From Micromonospora gifhornensis (lineage in GTDB: Bacteria > Actinomycetota > Actinomycetes > Mycobacteriales > Micromonosporaceae): a stretch of DNA of 53,758 nucleotides. The notes under the pieces were generated by a model. The model ran no database searches. It worked only from the letters and a program-made list of their open reading frames with translations, and was not told where the DNA came from. The DNA lies in NCBI RefSeq assembly GCF_016863515.1, contig NZ_BOPA01000044.1, forward strand, positions 1 through 53,758. Reading direction: 5' to 3'. Shown piece after piece: positions 24,455 through 32,246 of this stretch. The position numbers and the translations under genes are program-made. Position 1 is the first letter of the stretch, and each line of letters begins with the position of its first letter.

Positions 24455-25225
24455 TCAGAGCCAGGTGAGCCAGGAGTCGGGGACGAGGGTGTAGCCGACG
24501 AAGGCGACGATGTCCAGCAGGGCGTGGGCAACGATGAGGGGCATGATGCGGCGGGTGCGCAGGTAGAAGTAGCTGAAGACGATGCCCATCACGGCGTTGC
24601 CGACGAACGCGCCGAAGCCCTGGTAGAGGTGGTAGGAGGCGCGGAGCAGGGCGCTGGTGGCGATGATCGCGCCGACCCGCCACTGGAGTTGCCGCAGCCG
24701 GGTCATCAGGTAGCCGACCACGATCACCTCCTCCAGGATCGAGTTCTGGAAGGCAGCGAGGATCAGCACCGGCACGGCCCACCACAGGTCGGGTAACGCG
24801 GCCGGGACCAGTGTGGCGTTGAGGCCGAGTTGGGCCGCCGCCCAGAACAGGGCGAGGCCGGGCAGCCCGATCAGCGCCGCCAGCCCGGCACCCTGGGCCA
24901 GGTCGGGTCCGGGCCGCCGGAAGTCCACGCCGAGGGTCCGCGCCGGGTCGCCGGGGTCACGCGCCAGCAGGTGTACGGCGAGCAGCACCGGCAGCAACGC
25001 GAAGACGATCCCGAGCAGCTGGTACGTGAGGTCGAGGTACGGCCGAGCCGACGCGGAGGTGTTGAGCGCGGCGGTCTGCTTCGACAGCCCACCCTCGGCG
25101 GTGAGCTTCGCGATGATCGACACCGTGGCATAGACGGCCGACTGGCCGAGGGAGAGGCCCAGCACCAGGAGTGTTTCGGTGCCGAGCATCCGGCGGGACA
25201 CCGGTCGGGTGAGCTCAACGGTCAC
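24455..25225 (-). CDS. CPBP family intramembrane metalloprotease
   Basis: A 256-residue membrane protein with about six to eight helices, GTG start at 25225. The CPBP/Abi motifs are EEVIVVG (motif 1, with Val where the usual EExxxR Arg stands), ASYHLYQG (motif 2 with the catalytic His) and IVAHALLDI (motif 3). Such proteases resemble Rce1 and may process prenylated or membrane proteins, or confer bacteriocin self-immunity. It converges on the EcsC-like gene and is divergent from the flavohemoglobin gene. No substrate is apparent nearby. Confidence 0.88.
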   Translation of the reverse strand: MTVELTRPVSRRMLGTETLLVLGLSLGQSAVYATVSIIAKLTAEGGLSKQTAALNTSASARPYLDLTYQLLGIVFALLPVLLAVHLLARDPGDPARTLGVDFRRPGPDLAQGAGLAALIGLPGLALFWAAAQLGLNATLVPAALPDLWWAVPVLILAAFQNSILEEVIVVGYLMTRLRQLQWRVGAIIATSALLRASYHLYQGFGAFVGNAVMGIVFSYFYLRTRRIMPLIVAHALLDIVAFVGYTLVPDSWLTWL

Positions 25226-25293
25226 CGCACCACTCTGCCCGACCGGCCGCACTGCCGGCACCCGGGTGCCACTGAGTCGGCCTCACGATGCGA

Positions 25294-25340
25294 TCGCACA
25301 TTCTGTGCGACCTTCATACACGCTCCGTGGACATTCTATG
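25294..25340. promoter_or_regulatory. Operator region upstream of the flavohemoglobin gene
   Basis: A perfect palindrome TCGCACA-TTC-TGTGCGA lies at 25294-25310. The core ACATTCTGTG (25298-25307) recurs as ACATTCTATG at 25331-25340, exactly 33 bases away on the same face of the helix, close to the GTG start. This suggests paired binding of a dimeric repressor, plausibly a nitric-oxide sensor, but it does not match the Streptomyces NsrR sites I know. Confidence 0.5.
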
Positions 25341-25375
25341 GGGGCCTGAACCGCCGTCAGAGAAGGAGCGCCCCC

Positions 25376-26494
25376 GTGGACAACTTCGCGCGGCTACTGA
25401 AGGAGAGCTGGGCCCTCGTCGAGGCCGACCGGGTCCGGTTGAGCGAACACTTCTACGCCCGGCTCTTCCTCCTCGATCCGGAACTGCGCAAACTCTTCCC
25501 GGTACAGATGGCCGGGCAGGGCGACCGGCTGCTGGAAGCGATCATCGCGGCGATCCACACGGTGGACGACCCGGAGGGCTTCGACGAGTTCCTCCGTGCG
25601 CTCGGCCGGGACCACCGCAAGTACCACGTCGAGGCGGCGAACTACGACACCATGGGCGTGGCGCTGCTGGACGCGCTGCGCAGCACCGCCGGGGACGGCT
25701 GGAACCTGGAGTACGACCAGGCCTGGCGGGACGCGTACGCGGCGATCAGCGAGAAGATGCTGGCCGGCGCGGCGGCGGACGACAACCCGCCGTTCTGGCA
25801 CGCCGAGGTGCTCACCCACGAGCGGTACGGGCCGGACACCGCCGTGTTCACCTGCCGGGCGCTGCAACATCCGCTCGCCTGGAAGGCGGGGCAGTACGTC
25901 AGCATCGAGGCACCGCGCTACCACCCCCGGGTGTGGCGCACGTACTCGGTGGCCAACGCCCCGAACGACGACAACGTGCTGGAGTTCCACGTCCGTACGC
26001 CCGAGGGCGCCGGCTGGGTCTCCGGTGCCCTGGTCCGCCGGGTGAAGCCGGGTGACCTGCTGCGGGTGGCCGCCCCGATGGGTTCGATGACCCTGGACCG
26101 CTCGTCGGATCGGGACGTGCTCTGTGTCGCCGGTGGTGTCGGACTGGCCCCGATCAAGGCGCTGGTGGAGGAGTTGGTCAGCTTCAACCGGACCCGTTGG
26201 GTGCACGTCTTCTACGGCGCGCGTACCGAGTCCGACCTCTACGGGTTGGACGGGTTGCGCGACCTGGTGGCGGCGCATCCGTGGTTGTCGGTGACCTCCG
26301 CCTGTAGTGACGACCCGGACTTCGACGGCGAGCACGGCGACATCTCCGACGTGGTGGCCCGCTACGGCCCGTGGACGACGCACGACTGCTACGTCTCCGG
26401 CTCGGCGGCCATGGTGCGGTCGACGCTGCGGGTCCTCGCGGCCGACGACGTCCCGCCGCAGCACACCCGGTACGACACCTTCGGCAACCTGTAG
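25376..26494 (+). CDS. Flavohemoglobin-type globin / FAD-NAD(P) oxidoreductase
   Basis: A 372-residue two-domain protein from a GTG with AGAAGGAG upstream. The N-terminal globin domain (1-135) has the proximal-helix region HRKYHVEAANYDTMG. The reductase part (about 145-372) has the FAD motif RTYSVANAP (RxYS), the NAD site CVAGGVGLAPI and a terminal YDTFGNL. The domain order matches nitric-oxide dioxygenases, which turn NO and O2 into nitrate, although the protein is slightly shorter than Hmp (about 396). It is followed by a 14-bp GC hairpin terminator. Regulation probably runs through the palindromes at 25294-25340. Confidence 0.93.
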   Translation: MDNFARLLKESWALVEADRVRLSEHFYARLFLLDPELRKLFPVQMAGQGDRLLEAIIAAIHTVDDPEGFDEFLRALGRDHRKYHVEAANYDTMGVALLDALRSTAGDGWNLEYDQAWRDAYAAISEKMLAGAAADDNPPFWHAEVLTHERYGPDTAVFTCRALQHPLAWKAGQYVSIEAPRYHPRVWRTYSVANAPNDDNVLEFHVRTPEGAGWVSGALVRRVKPGDLLRVAAPMGSMTLDRSSDRDVLCVAGGVGLAPIKALVEELVSFNRTRWVHVFYGARTESDLYGLDGLRDLVAAHPWLSVTSACSDDPDFDGEHGDISDVVARYGPWTTHDCYVSGSAAMVRSTLRVLAADDVPPQHTRYDTFGNL

Positions 26495-26514
26495 AGCTTT
26501 TCTCCCCCCGAACC

Positions 26515-26550
26515 GGGGCGCGTGCCCCTGCCCCCTGGGGCACGCGCCCC
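26515..26550 (+). terminator. Terminator of the flavohemoglobin gene
   Basis: Perfect 14-bp arms GGGGCGCGTGCCCC (26515-26528) and GGGGCACGCGCCCC (26537-26550), 20 bases after the stop. Confidence 0.88.
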
Positions 26551-26582
26551 GGTCCCCCCGATCGGGCGGACCGGCACCGCCC

Positions 26583-26695
26583 GCACGACCACGCCTGGCC
26601 GGCGTCGTTCCCACCCGGACCAGGCGTGGTCGTGCAACACAGACGCCACCCTGGCCGGCGTCGTTCCCACCCGGACCAGGCGTGGTCGTGCAACA
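26583..26695. repeat. Palindrome plus 44-bp direct duplication (family C)
   Basis: 16-bp arms GCACGACCACGCCTGG (26583-26598) and CCAGGCGTGGTCGTGC (26620-26635) form a perfect palindrome. The stretch 26596-26639 is repeated exactly at 26652-26695, without the left arm. It fills the gap between two convergent genes and ends three bases before the deformylase-fusion stop. Confidence 0.9.
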
Positions 26696-26697
26696 GC

Positions 26698-28212
26698 TCA
26701 GTAGCGCCAGGGGTGGCCGGTCTCGCGGTATTCCTCGATCGGCACCAGCGGCACGCCGGGTGCCATCCGGTCGACGTACAGCCGGCCTTCCAGGTGGTCG
26801 ATCTCGTGTGCCACCAGGCGGGCCATGCCGAACTCGAACGAGGTGATCACCCGCTGGCCGTCGAGTTGGGCGTGCTCCACGTCGAGCCGGAGCGGGCGCG
26901 GCACCAGTCCTCGCTGGTCGAAGAAGGAAAGACAGCCCTCGTACTGCTCGTCGGTGTCGGTTGCCGCGTCGACGACCCGGGGGTTGAGCAGCACCAGCGG
27001 CTCGGCGGTCCGGTCGGGCGGGCGGATCATGGCCACGGCCCGGCCGATCTCCAGTTGCGGGGCGGCGATCCCCACTCCCTTGGCGAACGGGTGCAGTTCG
27101 TCGAGGCGGGCCAGCGCGTCGGTCAACCGATCGATGACCTCCCGGGCGGCCCGTGCCTCGCGCGGCAGGTCGAACGGGCGGGCCGGTTGCCGCAGCAGGT
27201 CGGCGCCGCGTTGGAGAATCCCGAGCCCGCGCATCCGCTCGGAGGGCCGGATCCGCTCGCTCTCCGGTTCGGCGTCCGACTGGGCGCGGAAGCGCCACTG
27301 CATCCGGTAGCGGGCGTTCAGCGGCGGGTCGTCGGTCGCCCATTCGAAGATCGCCCGGTCACCCTCGTCGCGCCGGGCGACGGCCCGGCGCAGCGGGCCC
27401 TCCTCCGCCGACAGCGAGGTTTCCGCGCCCCAGACCTGCGGGTCCAGTTCGACAGGCAGATCCAGGCGTACGGCGAGGTGCCGGGTCGGTACGCGGACCG
27501 CCCGCTGGAACCACGGCCCCCACTTGTCCCGGCCGACGGTGTACGTGTACTCGATGGTGGCGCGGTGACCGGGGTAGAGCGGGAAGCGTCGTTCGCCGTT
27601 CTCGAAGAGCAGCCAGATTTCCTTGAACGCGTCCCGGTCGTACTTGGCCCGCCAGTGCATGGCCTCGCGTTCGCCGGATTCCTCCCGGTAGGCCCGGAGG
27701 CCGAGTTCGGCGAAGGTGAGCGGGCGTTCCCGGTGGTGCCGGTTGGAGCGCCCAGGGTCGTTGGGGTAGCGGTCCACGGCGACCCGTACCAGGTAGCGGG
27801 TGATCGGTTCGGTGCCGGCGTTGTACAGCTCCCGGCGGATCAGGCAGCGGTACCCGTCCTCGGTGTAGGTGAGGATGCTCGACTCGTTCTCGACGATCAG
27901 CCCGGTGCCCGGCGGGATCCACCGGCCGGTCGGGTCGGGCTCGCGCGGGTCCCGCTCGGTGCGGGCGTGGCGCAGGTGGTCGTACTCCCGGAAGCGTTGC
28001 CAGATCGCGCCGCTTGCCTCCAGGACGGCCTCGGCGCGCCGGGCGAAGTCCTCGGTGGGTCGGTGCCGCCGCCCTTCGACGTGGCTGACGTACGACGGGT
28101 CGAAGCCCATGAGCGTGGCCAGCTGCTTTTTGGACAGGCCCCGCTCGGTGCGGTGGCGGGCGAGTTCGGCGGCGAAGGAGTCGGCAGCCCGATCGAGCGG
28201 TGAGGTCGTCAT
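26698..28212 (-). CDS. XRE-type HTH / beta domain / peptide deformylase fusion
   Basis: A 504-residue protein, ATG at 28212 with GAGGAAG four bases upstream. Residues about 13-67 are a Cro/CI (XRE) helix-turn-helix (LSKKQLATLMGFDPSYVSHVEG). Residues about 95-300 form an unnamed, Trp/Tyr-rich beta domain (WIPPGTGLIVENES, FKEIWLLFENGERRFPLYPG, WGPWFQRAVRVPTR). Residues about 340-504 are a peptide deformylase with all three motifs intact: GVGIAAPQ (379-386), EGCLS with metal ligand C427, and HEIDH with H469, E470 and H473. Housekeeping deformylases are about 170-200 residues, so this is a regulatory-looking fusion. It may be a DNA-bound metallohydrolase, comparable in layout to XRE-ImmA/IrrE fusions. 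It is divergent from the FhuF-like gene. Confidence 0.92.
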   Translation of the reverse strand: MTTSPLDRAADSFAAELARHRTERGLSKKQLATLMGFDPSYVSHVEGRRHRPTEDFARRAEAVLEASGAIWQRFREYDHLRHARTERDPREPDPTGRWIPPGTGLIVENESSILTYTEDGYRCLIRRELYNAGTEPITRYLVRVAVDRYPNDPGRSNRHHRERPLTFAELGLRAYREESGEREAMHWRAKYDRDAFKEIWLLFENGERRFPLYPGHRATIEYTYTVGRDKWGPWFQRAVRVPTRHLAVRLDLPVELDPQVWGAETSLSAEEGPLRRAVARRDEGDRAIFEWATDDPPLNARYRMQWRFRAQSDAEPESERIRPSERMRGLGILQRGADLLRQPARPFDLPREARAAREVIDRLTDALARLDELHPFAKGVGIAAPQLEIGRAVAMIRPPDRTAEPLVLLNPRVVDAATDTDEQYEGCLSFFDQRGLVPRPLRLDVEHAQLDGQRVITSFEFGMARLVAHEIDHLEGRLYVDRMAPGVPLVPIEEYRETGHPWRY

Positions 28213-28262
28213 CAGCTTCCTCGTGGCCGGGAGTACCAAAACTTTCACGTTCAGTGGCCGGA

Positions 28263-28325
28263 CGTGTACAGGACTGGCACTTTCTCGACAAGAGGCTTGA
28301 CGATTGGGCGATTCACCCCGATACT
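28263..28325. promoter_or_regulatory. Divergent candidate promoters
   Basis: Minus strand: TTGTCG (28286-28291) and TACACG (28263-28268) with a 17-base spacer, pointing to the deformylase fusion. Plus strand: TTGACG (28297-28302) and GATACT (28320-28325), also 17 apart, pointing to the FhuF-like gene. Both are inferred from sigma-70-like spacing. Confidence 0.4.
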
Positions 28326-28426
28326 GCGGCGCGTTTCCCGATGCACACGCTGGGTAACCGCGTGTCGCGCTTCCCACTTGTTGCCTCTGTAACTGCCTCC
28401 GTCGAGGGTTACCACCACCGGCAAAG

Positions 28427-28445
28427 TGTGGTTAGGCTAGCCTTA
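28427..28445. promoter_or_regulatory. Iron box (IdeR/DmdR type)
   Basis: TGTGGTTAGGCTAGCCTTA matches 15 of 19 positions of the actinobacterial IdeR/DmdR consensus. It lies 30 bases upstream of the FhuF-like gene start, so binding of Fe-loaded repressor would shut the gene off under iron excess. Confidence 0.75.
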
Positions 28446-28474
28446 ATTGAGGATCTCGGACGGAGGTGGAGCAC

Positions 28475-29269
28475 GTGACAGCCGTACTACCGGCACACAC
28501 CGCCTCCTCGGCGGCTTTCGGTCCGGTGACCGCGACACTGCGGGCCATGTTCGGCACCGACGTCCTCCCCGGGCTGGCACCGGGGCTGCTGGTCGTCGAC
28601 GAGACCGACTGGGCTCCGGCCACGACCCTCGCCGACGGCGGTCGCCTGCCGGAGCTGCTCGGGTCCGCCGCCCGGCTCTGGGGTGGCAGCCCGCACGCCT
28701 CCGCCGCACTGGCCTGGAAGGCGTACAGCTACTGGGCGGCGTTGCCGGTGGTGCTCGGCTGGGCGGTCGCCCGACGCGTACCGCTGCTCGACGCCGACAG
28801 CACGCTCATGCACTTCGCCGACCCGCACACCCTGATCACCCTCGGCCTGCGCCAGTCGACCCGGGTCGCGGTGCTGCCGGCCGACCCGCTTGTCGTCACC
28901 GAGCCGCAGCGGGTCCAGGTGGTGGCCGACGAGCAGGAGCTGCTGGCGACGCTGCGGGCCAACCTGCTGGAAGCGCACCTGTCGCCGCTGATCACCGCGA
29001 TCCAGGGTGAGGTCCGCATCGGCACCCGTACGCTGCTCGGTTCGGTGGCCTCCGGCATCGCGCACGGGTTGCTGACGGCCTCCGACAGCGTGCCCGGTTC
29101 GACTGTCGATTCGATCGACACCCTGCTCGACACGCTCGGCCTGGCCGACCTGGTGGAGTTGGTGCCCGACGCGGACGGCAAGCCGACCGTGCAGCGGCGC
29201 ACCTGCTGCCTCGCCTTCACCCTGCCCAAGCCGAAGGTGTGCCAGGGCTGCTGCCTGCGCACCGCCTGA
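28475..29269 (+). CDS. FhuF-like [2Fe-2S] ferric-siderophore reductase
   Basis: A 264-residue protein from the GTG at 28475, eight bases after GGAGG; a GTG nine bases earlier overlaps that site. The C-terminus carries the FhuF iron-sulfur motif Cys-Cys-x10-Cys-x2-Cys (C244, C245, C256, C259). FhuF proteins reduce ferric siderophore complexes in the cytosol to free iron. The IdeR-type box just upstream supports iron-repressed expression. No siderophore biosynthesis or uptake gene lies in the window, so it serves systems encoded elsewhere. A short direct duplication follows the stop (29287-29335). Confidence 0.9.
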   Translation: MTAVLPAHTASSAAFGPVTATLRAMFGTDVLPGLAPGLLVVDETDWAPATTLADGGRLPELLGSAARLWGGSPHASAALAWKAYSYWAALPVVLGWAVARRVPLLDADSTLMHFADPHTLITLGLRQSTRVAVLPADPLVVTEPQRVQVVADEQELLATLRANLLEAHLSPLITAIQGEVRIGTRTLLGSVASGIAHGLLTASDSVPGSTVDSIDTLLDTLGLADLVELVPDADGKPTVQRRTCCLAFTLPKPKVCQGCCLRTA

Positions 29270-29320
29270 CGACCCACCGACCCGCTCACGCTCTCAGCCG
29301 GTCAGCGGCCTTCACGCTCT

Positions 29321-31144
29321 TCAGCCGGTCAGCGGTCGGACGTCCCAGAGCCACACACCGCCGGTGTGCACCGGCTCGATCCCGGTCAACGCGGTCATCG
29401 CCTGGCGCAGCGCGTCCGCGCGCTCCTGCGGGGCGAGGACCACCGCGCCGGCCCGCCAGTAGCGCAGATCCTCGACCGCCTCCCGCCGATCCGCTGCGGT
29501 GACCGGCGGCACCTCGCCGCTGCGCCGGACGGTGGCGAAGAAGCTGCTGGTCGGGCGGGGCGGCGCGCCGAACAACGCGATCCGATCCTTGCCGGGGCGG
29601 GTGTCCGGGCCGAGGAAGTAGCCACGGGCGATCGGCATCTCCAGCCGGGTCTGGGCGGACCAGCGCAGCGGATCGGCGTACTCGGTGTCCGGTAGTGGCA
29701 GGGTGACCAAACTGCGGCCGCCGGCCAGGTAGGGACGCCAGGCACCGGAGGTGACGAACTCGGGGGTCGGATCGAGGCGCTTGGTCGGCAGCGGGGTGGG
29801 CAGCACCGGCACCAGCGCCATCGCCAGTACGGTCACCGTGCCGATACGGATCTGCGCACGCCGGGCCGGATAGCGGGCCGCCAACTCCCGGGCACGCTCG
29901 GCAGCGTAGGCGAGCAGCAGCCCGATGATCGGTGTGATCGCCAGCGCCCAGCGGGTCGGCACCACCGAGTGCAGCACCGGCAGGTCCTCCAGCAGCGCCC
30001 ACGGGGCCGGTATGCCGGTCCCCTCCCGGTCGAAGCGGATCTCCCGGCCGAGGGAGAGCACCGCGAAGAGCACACCCAACGCGGCAAGCGCGAGCACCAC
30101 GACGTTGCGGCGCAGCCACCAGACCACCGCCGCCATCAGGATCACCAGCGGCCAGCCGAAGAAGGAGTTCTCCTCGGTGGGGTTCTTGGCCAGGCCGGTC
30201 GCGCTCCGCGCGTCCCCGGCCAGGGACTCCCGGGCGTACGCCACGAACGAGGCCAGGTCGGTGGAGTAGCCCCGGATCACCCAGGACAGCCCGTTGTAGG
30301 CGCCCGGACCGAAGAACTGGACGTACAGCGGGTACGCCAGCACGATCGCGGACGCCGCCGCGGCGATGCCGAGCCCGGCCAGGAAGGTGCGGGTCCGGCC
30401 GCGTAGTTCGGGCCGGGCGAGGGCCAGTGCCACGATCACCACGCCGAGACCGATCGCGGTCATCAGCAGGATCTCCAGGTTCAGGAAGGCCTGCCAGACG
30501 ATCACCAACGCGAGCAGGAGGCCGTTGCGCAGCCAACGTCCCGCGTCGGCCAGCCGCACCGTACGCCAGATGATCAGGGGTACGACGTACTGCGACACGA
30601 TGTTCGGGTGCGCGTTGGCGTGCGAGATCATCGCCGGCGCGTACGCGCAGAATGTCGCGCCCAGCCAGGCCGGGCCGCGCGCACCGACGAGCACCCGGGA
30701 CAGCACGAAGTACCAGGCGGTCGCCGTGGCGATCATCCCCAGCGTGAGGAAGACCAGGAACGCGGTACGGGTGCCGAACACCATCGTGATGGGCGTCATT
30801 GGCACCGAAACGGACAAAACTGAGGTATTTGCCACCAGATTGACTGATTCGGGGACGTTCATCCGGTCCGACGAGAAGGGGTAGGCAAATTCGGTCAGGA
30901 CCCGCGCGCCGTGCGCCATCATCCATTCGAATTGCGCCATATCCGTCTTGTTGTCCCGAATGCCGTGTGTGGGATTCCACCACATCCGGGCCGTCACCCA
31001 GAACGCCAGCAGCACGAAACTCGCCACGGCGGCGACGTCCTTCCACCGCCCTGACCTGCTGAAACGCCCGACGCCCCCCAGCTCGCCCGGTGACTCTCCC
31101 GCCCCAGACTCCTCGACGTGGCGACCCGGTTCAGGAGTAGTCAT
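29321..31144 (-). CDS. Polytopic membrane protein, glycosyltransferase-like
   Basis: A 607-residue protein with about ten to twelve predicted membrane helices and a C-terminal soluble domain (about 500-607). The first extracytoplasmic loop includes DNKTDMAQFEWMM, a position where GT-C-type membrane glycosyltransferases keep acidic residues. Later segments such as YPFSSDRMNVPE and the helix layout resemble actinobacterial glycosyltransferase-like membrane proteins. The substrate is unknown. The ATG at 31144 lacks a strong ribosome site, and the longer upstream frame overlaps the divergent methyltransferase and is rejected. It is divergent from that methyltransferase gene. Confidence 0.8.
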   Translation of the reverse strand: MTTPEPGRHVEESGAGESPGELGGVGRFSRSGRWKDVAAVASFVLLAFWVTARMWWNPTHGIRDNKTDMAQFEWMMAHGARVLTEFAYPFSSDRMNVPESVNLVANTSVLSVSVPMTPITMVFGTRTAFLVFLTLGMIATATAWYFVLSRVLVGARGPAWLGATFCAYAPAMISHANAHPNIVSQYVVPLIIWRTVRLADAGRWLRNGLLLALVIVWQAFLNLEILLMTAIGLGVVIVALALARPELRGRTRTFLAGLGIAAAASAIVLAYPLYVQFFGPGAYNGLSWVIRGYSTDLASFVAYARESLAGDARSATGLAKNPTEENSFFGWPLVILMAAVVWWLRRNVVVLALAALGVLFAVLSLGREIRFDREGTGIPAPWALLEDLPVLHSVVPTRWALAITPIIGLLLAYAAERARELAARYPARRAQIRIGTVTVLAMALVPVLPTPLPTKRLDPTPEFVTSGAWRPYLAGGRSLVTLPLPDTEYADPLRWSAQTRLEMPIARGYFLGPDTRPGKDRIALFGAPPRPTSSFFATVRRSGEVPPVTAADRREAVEDLRYWRAGAVVLAPQERADALRQAMTALTGIEPVHTGGVWLWDVRPLTG

Positions 31145-31354
31145 AACAATTCGCAGCGTAGTCGGCCATTCAGGCCGTCGTGCAGGGTTCGGGTCACTCG
31201 CGTAACATCTGCCAAGTTCGCTGACCACCACCGATCGTGCACCTAGCCCCCGACCAATTCGGTTGTGCCAGACCCCGACAATTCCGTCACGCCGGGCGGA
31301 TGGTTCACTCAGTCGGTCCTGGCGCGGTCGAGTCGTATCGTGAGGAATCGACGC

Positions 31355-32065
31355 ATGGCAGAAATCACTGGGGATCAGCGCATACAGTCCGAGGTCCTGG
31401 AGGGCCTCGCCACCGCGGTCAACCACCGACGCTGGTTCGTCGAGCTGGCCGTGCCCTACCTCGGCGACAACCCGATCGAGATCGGTAGCGGTCTCGGCGA
31501 CTACGCCCTGGAGTGGGCCGAGCGCCTCCCCCGGTTCACCGCCACCGAAGCCGACCCGGACCGCCTGGTCTCGCTCAAGGAGCGGCTCTCCGACCGGCCC
31601 AACATCGAGGTCCGCCAGATGCTCCTGCCGCACTCGGAGCAGGGCGACTACAGCGCCGCGGTGTCGTACAACGTGCTGGAGCACATCGAGGACCACGTCG
31701 GCGCCCTGCGCAGCATGGGCGAGCTGGTCCGGCCGGGAGGCGCCGTGGTCATCATCGTGCCGGCCTTCCAGTTCGCGATGAGCCCCGCCGACATCGCCAC
31801 CGGCCACGTCCGCCGCTACACCAAGAAGACCCTGTCAGCGGCAATGACCGAGGCCGGCCTGCGGGTGGAGAAGATCCACTACGCCAACGCCCTCGGCCTG
31901 ATCGGCTACTTCATGGCCACCAAGGTCTTTCGCCTGATGCCGAAGGAGGGCCCCATGGTGAAGGTCTACGACACCCTGGTCCTCCCCGCCACCAAGGCCG
32001 CCGAACAGGCCATCCTCCCCCCCTTCGGCCAATCCGTCTTCGCCGTAGCCCGCACCCCCGCCTAA
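31355..32065 (+). CDS. Class I SAM-dependent methyltransferase
   Basis: A 236-residue protein, ATG at 31355 with GAGGAA eight bases upstream. SAM-binding motif: IEIGSGLGDYALEW (motif I), then TATEADPDRL (acidic motif II) and the YNVLEHIEDHVGAL segment of class I enzymes. The C-terminal part has a hydrophobic stretch (ANALGLIGYFMATKVF) that may contact membrane or lipid substrates. This pattern is common in lipid or polyprenol sugar pathways, but no substrate can be named. A palindromic family-A element follows after the stop. Confidence 0.9.
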   Translation: MAEITGDQRIQSEVLEGLATAVNHRRWFVELAVPYLGDNPIEIGSGLGDYALEWAERLPRFTATEADPDRLVSLKERLSDRPNIEVRQMLLPHSEQGDYSAAVSYNVLEHIEDHVGALRSMGELVRPGGAVVIIVPAFQFAMSPADIATGHVRRYTKKTLSAAMTEAGLRVEKIHYANALGLIGYFMATKVFRLMPKEGPMVKVYDTLVLPATKAAEQAILPPFGQSVFAVARTPA

Positions 32066-32140
32066 CCCCCACCCCCACCCCCACCCCACACCCTCCCCGC
32101 GGCGCTCCCCCGCCGCGCTCCCCGCCGCGTTGCCCGCCGC

Positions 32141-32200
32141 GTTGATCAAAAGGTTTGCGTCTGGATCCGGCCGGATTCTGACGCAAACCTCTTGATCAAC
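32141..32200. repeat. 60-bp palindromic element, family A copy 2
   Basis: Same length (60 bases) and arms as the unit at 24378-24437, with one arm mismatch; the loop keeps a GATCCGGCC core similar to GATCAGGCC of copy 1. It lies between convergent genes and is flanked by a C-rich tract and GTTCAGGGCGCGG-type tandem repeats. Confidence 0.9.
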
Positions 32201-32246
32201 TGGGTTCAGGGCGCGGGGTTCAGGGCGCGGGGTGCAGGGCGAGGGG

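Noticed and set aside
25394..27343. 649-residue minus-strand frame across flavohemoglobin and deformylase genes
   Set aside because: It is antisense to a clearly recognisable flavohemoglobin and runs through the repeat region; no domain is recognisable.
26371..28203. 610-residue plus-strand frame
   Set aside because: Antisense to the HTH/deformylase fusion, whose motifs are unmistakable on the minus strand.
29286..31046. 586-residue Arg/Gly-rich minus-strand frame
   Set aside because: A shifted reading of the membrane protein gene; the other frame gives clear hydrophobic helices.
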